Under the pieces are notes generated by a model. That model saw only the letters and a list, made by a program, of their open reading frames with translations. It had not been told where the DNA came from and did no database searches. Of a stretch of DNA of 64,000 bases, positions 58,829 to 64,000 are shown in pieces. The DNA lies in the NCBI RefSeq assembly GCF_001613805.1, contig NZ_LPVY01000020.1:124001-188000 (forward strand). The letters are read 5' to 3'. The stretch's first letter is position 1, and every line of letters starts with the position of its first letter. The DNA is from Thalassospira lucentensis (GTDB lineage Bacteria; Pseudomonadota; Alphaproteobacteria; Rhodospirillales; Thalassospiraceae). Made by a program: the position numbers and the translations under genes.

Positions 58829-59578
58829 TCAGTTCGGTTTGTTCACCGCGGCCAGTTTGAAATATTCGATGACCGCCTGCAAATGTTCGGACATGGCTTT
58901 TTCCGAGGCGTCCGGATCGCGGGCGGCGATGGCTTCGACAATCGCATAATGGTGTTCCTGCACCATCCGGTCAAAGGACGGGCCGGACAGATTGTTAAAG
59001 CGGATTTCGGTCAGGGCCGCCTGCAGGACATCGTGAAGCATTTTCATGACGTGGTAATAGATGATTGATCCGCTGGCGCGGCCGATCATCATATGCAGGC
59101 GATGGTCATCATCGGCACGGTATTTTGGCGCGCGACGCGGATCGTGGGCCTGCCGGTAGGCGATGCGCAGCAGTTCGATATCCTCGTCACTGGCGTTGAT
59201 GGCAGCGCGCCGCGCGGCCCAAGTTTCGAGCGTGCAGCGGATTTCCTGCAGGTCGCGCAGATTGTTAAGCGAGTCCCGTACAAGATCGGTCATCGCGGTA
59301 TCCATTTCGACCCCGGTCGAAGACAGGACTTCGGTGCCGCCGCCCTGAACCGCGCGAAGGTAACCACGGGTTTTAAGCTTTTGCAGGGCGGCCCGGACCG
59401 AAACGCGGCTGACTTTCATGTCCTCGGCAAGCTGTCGTTCGCCCGGCAGACGATCACCGGGCAGGAACATGCCCGCGGTGATCATGTCGAGAAGCTTGTC
59501 GGCAACCTGATCGGCAATCCTTTTGGGCCGGTTGGCATCAACCGTGTCCGAAGACGGTACAGGTTTGACAGGCGGCAT
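58829..59578 (-). CDS. GntR-family regulator, FCD subfamily
   Basis: This is a 249-residue regulator. The winged helix (LPGERQLAEDMKVSRVSVRAALQKLKTRGYLRAVQGGGTEV) covers residues about 35-95 and the FCD domain the rest, with the metal-type histidines in DDDHRLHMMIG and EHHYAIVEA. The start was set at ATG 59578 behind GGAG; the frame could begin 21 codons earlier in sequence that carries the operator. It lies 55 bases before the glycerate kinase gene on the same strand, so autoregulation and control of gckA are inferred. It is divergent from the N-formylglutamate amidohydrolase gene. Confidence 0.87.
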   Translation of the reverse strand: MPPVKPVPSSDTVDANRPKRIADQVADKLLDMITAGMFLPGDRLPGERQLAEDMKVSRVSVRAALQKLKTRGYLRAVQGGGTEVLSSTGVEMDTAMTDLVRDSLNNLRDLQEIRCTLETWAARRAAINASDEDIELLRIAYRQAHDPRRAPKYRADDDHRLHMMIGRASGSIIYYHVMKMLHDVLQAALTEIRFNNLSGPSFDRMVQEHHYAIVEAIAARDPDASEKAMSEHLQAVIEYFKLAAVNKPN

Positions 59579-59634
59579 GTTCTGAACACTCCAGCAGCGA
59601 CTGTACTCCAGCCGACAAACGCGTTTGGTTTTAT

Positions 59635-59645
59635 TGGTCATACCA
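59635..59645. promoter_or_regulatory. FadR/FCD-type operator TGGT-CAT-ACCA
   Basis: TGGTCATACCA is a perfect TGGT-N3-ACCA dyad, 57 bases upstream of the GntR start. It matches FCD-family operator consensus and resembles the sites at 1400-1409 and 1555-1564. Confidence 0.6.
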
Positions 59646-59820
59646 CTTTACGGGATGTTTGGCGTTGCTGCAAAGTGTCCGTTGAACTGTTGTAAAGAGG
59701 ACGTGCGGGCGACCTTGTCAGTCCAGCAATAAATTGATAGTTCAACAGGGTTCGATGTGCCGGTTCGTGCCGGTTCCGGAGCCGAAAATTTCAAGCTGCC
59801 CCAATTTCAGGAGAATTCGC

Positions 59821-60621
59821 GTGAGCCACCATACCGGGTCGCTGCTGGGCCATGATGATCCCGCACCGTTTGAGGTTTTGAACGAGAACGGCAAGGGGCA
59901 TTCGCTTTTTGTCTGTGACCATGCTTCGCGCGAAATCCCCAAAAGCCTTGGCACGCTGGGCCTGCCGGAAGAAGAACGCAAACGCCATATCGGTTGGGAT
60001 ATCGGGGCGCGCAAAGTGACCGAAATTCTGGTTGAACGGTTTGATTGCCCGGCGGTTCTGGGCGGGTTTTCTCGGCTGGTGATCGATTGCAACCGGCAGC
60101 TTTGGGACCCGACCGGGATGCCCGAAATCGCCGATCAGACGGTGGTTCCGGGAAACAAAAACGTTTCCCCGACGGAGCATATGAAGCGCATACGCGAGAT
60201 TTTCCTGCCCTATCACGGGGCCATCGAAGAACGGATTGCCAATTTCCATGCCCACAAAATCGTCCCGGCCCTGATCGCCATTCACAGCTTTACCCCAGTG
60301 TTCCAAGGGTTTGAACGCCCGTGGGAGATCGGCGTGCTTTGGGATCAGGATGGCCGTATTCCGATGCCGTTGCTGGCGAAACTGCGCGAACAGAATCCCG
60401 ATCTGACGATTGGTGATAACGAACCCTATTCCGGGCAGCATATGGCCGATTACACCATTGATCATCACGGCGAAGCCGGTGGGTTGCCCTGTGTGTCGAT
60501 TGAAATCCGCCAGGATCTGATTGATACTGATGCGGGATGTGAGAAGTGGGCCAAAATCCTTGGCGATGCCTTTGTCGACATCCTGGCCGACCCGAACCTT
60601 TATAAAATCAGGAGAGACTGA
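59821..60621 (+). CDS. N-formylglutamate amidohydrolase family protein
   Basis: This is a 266-residue zinc hydrolase. Metal and catalytic residues are recognisable in FVCDHASREIPKSLG, ALIAIHSFTPVFQG and YTIDHHGEAGGLPCVSIEIRQDLI. The start is GTG at 59821 behind AGGAG with 8-base spacing; an upstream ATG at 59734 is less convincing. It belongs to the HutG-like family, which cleaves N-formylglutamate from histidine degradation, but no hut genes are near. Its stop and the start of the next gene are 1 base apart, so they form an operon with the YbdK-type ligase, a pairing common in alphaproteobacteria. Confidence 0.87.
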   Translation: MSHHTGSLLGHDDPAPFEVLNENGKGHSLFVCDHASREIPKSLGTLGLPEEERKRHIGWDIGARKVTEILVERFDCPAVLGGFSRLVIDCNRQLWDPTGMPEIADQTVVPGNKNVSPTEHMKRIREIFLPYHGAIEERIANFHAHKIVPALIAIHSFTPVFQGFERPWEIGVLWDQDGRIPMPLLAKLREQNPDLTIGDNEPYSGQHMADYTIDHHGEAGGLPCVSIEIRQDLIDTDAGCEKWAKILGDAFVDILADPNLYKIRRD

Positions 60622-60622
60622 T

Positions 60623-61792
60623 TTGGCGGTGTCCCATTCGCGCGAACCGGGCTTTTCCATCGGGATCGAGGAAGAATTCTGGCTGGTGGACCGCGAAAGT
60701 CGCGATCTGGCGACGGACCCGGCAGCGGATTTTCTGAAAGACTGCAAGGATGAACTTGGCGATCAGGTATCAAGCGAGTTCATGCGATGTCAGGTCGAAA
60801 CCGGCACCAAGGTTTGCAATAGTGCGGCCGAGGCGCGTGACCAGTTAACGCATATGCGCAGCACGGTTGCCGATATTGCCGGGCGCTATGACATGGCGTT
60901 GCTGGCGGCATCGACCCATCCGTTTGCGCAATGGGACAGCCAGAAACACACCGAGGGCGAACGTTACAGCACGATTGCGCGTGACCTTCGCACGGTTGTC
61001 GACCGGCTTCTGATTTGCGGGATGCATGTGCATGTCGGGATCGAGGATGATGACCTGCGGATCGAGCTGATGGCGCAGGCGAGCTATTTTCTGCCGCATC
61101 TTCTGGCACTAACCACCAGTTCGCCGTTCTGGCGGGGACGTGATACCGGGCTTCAGACCTTCCGGCTTTCGGTGTTTGATAACCTGCCGCGTACCGGCTT
61201 GCCCGAAGTGTTCGGATCATGGGCGGAATATCGCCGCCATGTCGATATGCTGATCCAGGCCGGGGTGATCGAGGATGGCACCAAGCTTTGGTGGGATTTG
61301 CGCCCCAGTGACCGTTGGCCGACGCTTGAAATGCGGATTGCCGATGTCTGTACCGATCTGGAAGATGCGGTCTGTGTGGCGTCGATCACGCGATGTCTGA
61401 TGCGGATGCTGTATCGTTTGCGGCGTAATAACCAGCGGTGGCGGATTTATTCGAATATGCTGGTGCGTGAAAACCGCTGGCGGGCGTGCCGGTATGGCAG
61501 TGATGCCGGGGATAAAACCGGGCTGATCGATTTTGGCCGGGCGGAGATTGTGCCCTATGCCGATCTGCTTGAAGAAATCATCGAACTGATCCGCCCGGAT
61601 GCAGAGCATTTCGGTTGTGTCGCGGAAATCGAGCATGCGCGCACCATTATCAAACGTGGCACAAGCGCACGCCGCCAGCGCGAGATTTATACCGATGCGG
61701 TAGAAAACGGGGCCAGCCCGCGCGACGCGTTGCTTGCGGTGGCCGATCACCTGATTGCGCATACGGTGCCCGGCGAAAAATCGGCAGTTTGA
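60623..61792 (+). CDS. YbdK-type carboxylate-amine ligase (glutamate-cysteine ligase 2 family)
   Basis: This is a 389-residue ATP-dependent ligase of the GCS2 family. It begins with GFSIGIEEEFWLVDRESRDL; the FMRCQVETGT and MHVHVGIEDDD blocks hold the metal- and substrate-binding residues, and WWDLRPSDRWPTLEMRIADVCT is the family hallmark. The start was set at TTG 60623 after AGGAGA; GTG 60629 is the alternative. YbdK of E. coli makes gamma-glutamylcysteine weakly; the native substrate is uncertain. It is translationally linked to the amidohydrolase upstream. Confidence 0.88.
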   Translation: MAVSHSREPGFSIGIEEEFWLVDRESRDLATDPAADFLKDCKDELGDQVSSEFMRCQVETGTKVCNSAAEARDQLTHMRSTVADIAGRYDMALLAASTHPFAQWDSQKHTEGERYSTIARDLRTVVDRLLICGMHVHVGIEDDDLRIELMAQASYFLPHLLALTTSSPFWRGRDTGLQTFRLSVFDNLPRTGLPEVFGSWAEYRRHVDMLIQAGVIEDGTKLWWDLRPSDRWPTLEMRIADVCTDLEDAVCVASITRCLMRMLYRLRRNNQRWRIYSNMLVRENRWRACRYGSDAGDKTGLIDFGRAEIVPYADLLEEIIELIRPDAEHFGCVAEIEHARTIIKRGTSARRQREIYTDAVENGASPRDALLAVADHLIAHTVPGEKSAV

Positions 61793-61917
61793 AAGCCGTC
61801 TGAAATTTGCCGGGCGAACGGGTCTTGTCATGGCAAAGCGCATTGAGTATCGTCGCGCCGCATTGAAATTCAGCGCACCGGTTTCCGCTGCGCAAACATG
61901 ATCGGAGAATATCAGGA

Positions 61918-62163
61918 ATGACCGAAGTCGGTGGAATCGCAGCCGATCAGCTTGCGAGCTATGTCGAACGCATCGAACGCCTTGAAGAAGAAAAAGCCAA
62001 CCTGATGGCTGATATCAAGGAAGTTTACGGTGAAGCCAAGGCGCTTGGTTATGACGTGAAAATCCTGCGCCAGATCATCCGTCTGCGCAAAATGGAAGAT
62101 CACGAACGCACCGAACAGGAAGAAATCCTTGAGGTTTACAAACGTGCGCTTGGCATGAGCTGA
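61918..62163 (+). CDS. gapR: DUF2312 protein GapR, nucleoid-associated protein
   Basis: This is an 81-residue coiled-coil protein. It starts with AADQLASYVERIERLEEEKANLMADIKEVYGEAKALGYDVKILRQIIRLRKMEDHERTEQEEILEVYKRAL, nearly identical in pattern to Caulobacter GapR, which clamps overtwisted AT-rich DNA ahead of replication and transcription forks and stimulates gyrase and topoisomerase IV. It is found only in alphaproteobacteria. It is monocistronic and followed by a strong terminator. Confidence 0.93.
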   Translation: MTEVGGIAADQLASYVERIERLEEEKANLMADIKEVYGEAKALGYDVKILRQIIRLRKMEDHERTEQEEILEVYKRALGMS

Positions 62164-62195
62164 TCTGCTGTGTCAGGAGTGTCGCGCCAAGATGC

Positions 62196-62226
62196 AAAGC
62201 CCGCTTTCGAGCGGGCTTTTGTTTTT
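62196..62226 (+). terminator. Rho-independent terminator after gapR
   Basis: AAAGCCCGCT (62196-62205) pairs with AGCGGGCTTT (62210-62219) with a TTCG tetraloop, followed by TGTTTTT. It lies 33 bases past the stop codon. Confidence 0.93.
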
Positions 62227-62239
62227 GTATCCTGTGGCG

Positions 62240-62692
62240 ATGAATGACCGCAATCGCCCCCAAATCACAAGCGAAGTCACAGAAGGCGTTTGCCGTCTTT
62301 TGTATCATCATCGCATGGCTTGTCTGACCGAGCTCAGGCTTGGCAACGGGCGGAGGCTTGATGTGCTGGCGCTGGGGGAAAAGGGCGATCTTTGGGCGGT
62401 CGAGGTCAAATCATCGGTCGAGGATTTTCGCGTTGATCAGAAGTGGGAAAGCTATCTTGATTATTGCGACCGGTTTTTCTTTGCCGTGCCGATGGAATTT
62501 CCGCGCGACCTGATCCCGGTTGATGTCGGATTGATCGTTGCTGACCGGTTTGAGGCGGCCATTGTCCGCCCCGCGCCGGAGCCGGATCAGAAACTGTCAG
62601 CAGCGCGCAGAAAGAAATTACTGATTTCATTCGGAAGGACGGCAGCAGGCCGGATGACTCCGGAAGCGGATGGTGAAATCTTCGTTCTGTAA
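62240..62692 (+). CDS. mmcB: MmcB-family DNA repair protein
   Basis: This is a 150-residue protein of the MmcB/DUF2118-like nuclease fold. A PD-(D/E)XK-type core can be read in GNGRRLDVLALGEKGDLWAVEVKSSVEDFRVDQKW, with Asp, Glu and Lys of the E-x-K motif. In Caulobacter MmcB supports translesion repair after mitomycin C damage. The start was set at ATG 62240 after the gapR terminator; the longer frame begins inside that terminator. No LexA box was found. Function by homology only. Confidence 0.88.
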   Translation: MNDRNRPQITSEVTEGVCRLLYHHRMACLTELRLGNGRRLDVLALGEKGDLWAVEVKSSVEDFRVDQKWESYLDYCDRFFFAVPMEFPRDLIPVDVGLIVADRFEAAIVRPAPEPDQKLSAARRKKLLISFGRTAAGRMTPEADGEIFVL

Positions 62693-63365
62693 AGCATGAA
62701 AAACTAAATTAGAGAATAGTATAAATCTGCGAATGTATAAGTCTTTGCGATGTAATACTTATACGATACCCCGATAGGAAACGGATACCTTAGGGTAGTA
62801 TTTCTTGTCTCATTTTTGAACTAATATCCTAACAAACATGTCACTTGGTTGCGCTAGTGGTCGCTGACTACACTCTGCCGCGCGGTCAGGTGATAGAAGA
62901 AAATATCCCTGGAAACGATCAAGATCGGTTTATGCCGCGGAAACCTGTATGACGGGGTGCATTTTTGCGCGCCTGTCGGATCGTGGGGGTACGATGGCGG
63001 GGATGGGACGTGCTGCGAGAGCGGCTGCAAGCTTTGGGCTTGTATCGGGGGATGGCATCGGGGCGCGGGGGCGTTACATCCGGTATGCCGATCCGAACTT
63101 TATCCGGTGCGGGACTGCGCATCTGCTTGTGGCTATCCAAGCCCGGCATGTCATCAGATTTTCAATAAAAACAAACAATCGGCATTTGCCGCGCACGCAT
63201 TTCGCATCTGGCGAAATGGGGTCGGCGAATGATCGTTGTGTCGCCAATGAGCTGGTTAAGGGACATCGCAAAAACAAGGGTGACGCCATAGTCACCATCT
63301 TCCGGGAAGCTGTTGGGGCAGTTGCCTGATATCCTTGTAGTTACAATTGGTTAGAACGTTACAGA
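62693..63365. other. 673-base non-coding region before chemoreceptor gene
   Basis: No gene is evident; three overlapping short frames at 62949-63329 lack ribosome sites. The first 150 bases are AT-rich and hold an eight-base inverted repeat GTATAAGT/ACTTATAC (62735-62742 and 62757-62764). The middle is GC-rich and the end AT-rich with promoter-like sequence for the receptor gene. The length is unusual for this gene-dense window. Confidence 0.5.
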
Positions 63366-64000
63366 ATGAAAACTTTCGTCAATCTGAATATCGGTACCAA
63401 GTTGGCGGTCCTGCCGCTGATCGGGGTTATCGCCATTGCCATTGTGGGCGTCATCGGGGGACGCGCGATCGTATCACTTAGCAACGGTCTGGAATTTGCC
63501 GTTTCGGAGGCCTATCCGGAGGTCCGCGATATCGGCAATATCGACCGTAATGTCACCAAGGTTCATCAGACGGTTTATCGCCTGCTGTCATGGTCGGCGG
63601 CAGGCGTTGACGAAGACCGCATGAGCAGCGTGAATGCGGAATTGCAGTCGCAGATTACGGCGGCGCGCGATGCCTTTACCCAGATGCTGGGTGATCAGAA
63701 CCTGCCGGGGCCGGAACGCGAGATCGCGGAAGGTGCGGCCAAGCTTTACGAAGATTACCTTGCCAAGATCGATCAGGTTCTGGGGATGCTTGATATCGAG
63801 TATACCGGGGCGCTGAGTTTTTCATGGTCGGCACAGTCGGATTACGAAAGCCTGATGGCGACATTGGCCGAGCTTCGTGAAACGGCGGAAAATCGCATGG
63901 ATGTTGCCAGTTCGGATGCGATGGCAGCCGGCATGACAGCCCAGAACCAGACAATCATTGCATCGGTTGTTGCCGTCCTTGCGATGGTGTTGATCAGTTT
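63366..64000 (+). CDS. Methyl-accepting chemotaxis protein-like sensor, N-terminal part
   Basis: This is an open frame of about 211 codons that runs off the right edge. It starts MKTFVNLNIGTKLAVLPLIGVIAIAIVGVIGG, a cytoplasmic start with a first membrane helix. A long helical periplasmic domain of four-helix-bundle (4HB_MCP) type follows (about residues 35-190), and a second helix begins near 195 (IIASVVAVLAMVLIS). This layout is usual for chemoreceptors; a sensor kinase or diguanylate cyclase with the same N-terminus cannot be excluded because the signalling domain is outside the window. The ligand is unknown. Confidence 0.72.
   Translation, partial: MKTFVNLNIGTKLAVLPLIGVIAIAIVGVIGGRAIVSLSNGLEFAVSEAYPEVRDIGNIDRNVTKVHQTVYRLLSWSAAGVDEDRMSSVNAELQSQITAARDAFTQMLGDQNLPGPEREIAEGAAKLYEDYLAKIDQVLGMLDIEYTGALSFSWSAQSDYESLMATLAELRETAENRMDVASSDAMAAGMTAQNQTIIASVVAVLAMVLIS

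Noticed and set aside
62949-63329. 126-codon plus-strand frame
   Set aside because: Overlaps other frames in the same stretch, no ribosome site, mixed composition; not supported as a gene.
1-64000. CRISPR arrays, tRNA or rRNA genes, prophage or complete IS elements
   Set aside because: No regularly spaced repeats, cloverleaf-like or conserved rRNA segments, transposase or integrase frames were seen by eye. A tRNA scan would be needed to exclude a single tRNA.

Overview
The window looks like the chromosome of a free-living, probably marine alphaproteobacterium of the Rhodospirillales, with a Thalassospira-like gene set. That is my best guess from content and cannot be verified here. The supporting markers are a C4-pathway HemA (5-aminolevulinate synthase), GapR (DUF2312), MmcB, a bacterial ELM1-family protein, two TRAP transporters with a DctB/DctD two-component system, and moderately GC-rich DNA. 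I found about 60 protein genes and no rRNA, tRNA, CRISPR array, prophage or intact insertion sequence. Both edges cut genes: a probable TRAP small permease at the left and a chemoreceptor-like sensor at the right.

Layout. 1-2.3 kb: a TRAP solute-binding protein with its probable small permease, divergent from a GntR/FCD regulator. 2.3-9 kb: TlyA, a GlcG-like protein, a LysR/EamA divergent pair, a TetR-DUF2269 operon, a Tat-exported intradiol-dioxygenase-like protein and a retropepsin-fold protein that has lost its catalytic motif. 8.8-17.5 kb: housekeeping genes (aroC, fabI, a YihY-family protein, an MscS channel, a J-domain chaperone, pdxH) with a MarR regulator and a degenerate DUF411 gene. 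17.6-27.6 kb: a two-cysteine ArsR regulator, two tandem-domain Usp proteins, a SRAP protein, an SDR, a GNAT enzyme, a PadR-like regulator, hemA and a class III aminotransferase. 27.7-31.3 kb: detoxification genes (LysR/VOC/GST, then TetR/quinone reductase). 31.3-37.1 kb: pyrE, XRE regulator and SulP transporter, an enoyl-CoA hydratase, DinB and a Bcr/CflA exporter. 37.5-44.4 kb: a complete C4-dicarboxylate module dctPQM plus dctBD, with a sigma-54 promoter and an upstream dyad in front of dctP. 44.5-49.8 kb: ELM1, LysR, two exporters and an aldo/keto reductase. 49.8-51.4 kb: a disturbed stretch with a frameshifted copy of the aldo/keto reductase 3' end and an AT-richer DUF4145 gene. 51.4-56.6 kb: hemN, HIT, NDH-2, azoreductase and LysR. 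56.7-59.6 kb: a glyoxylate/glycerate module (hydroxypyruvate isomerase, glycerate 2-kinase, GntR regulator). 59.8-64 kb: N-formylglutamate amidohydrolase with a YbdK-type ligase, gapR, mmcB and the truncated chemoreceptor.

How it fits together. Uptake and use of small carboxylates is the main theme: two TRAP systems, the DctBD-sigma54 circuit and the hydroxypyruvate/glycerate genes. FNR-type boxes in front of both hemN and hemA suggest oxygen control of heme synthesis. Many regulators sit divergently from their likely targets and have clear palindromes between them. I did not find a clear new multi-gene system. The most unusual items are the active-site-less retropepsin protein with a Pro/Ala/Thr tail, the decayed aldo/keto-reductase copy beside the DUF4145 gene, and the DUF411 protein without its CxxC motif.
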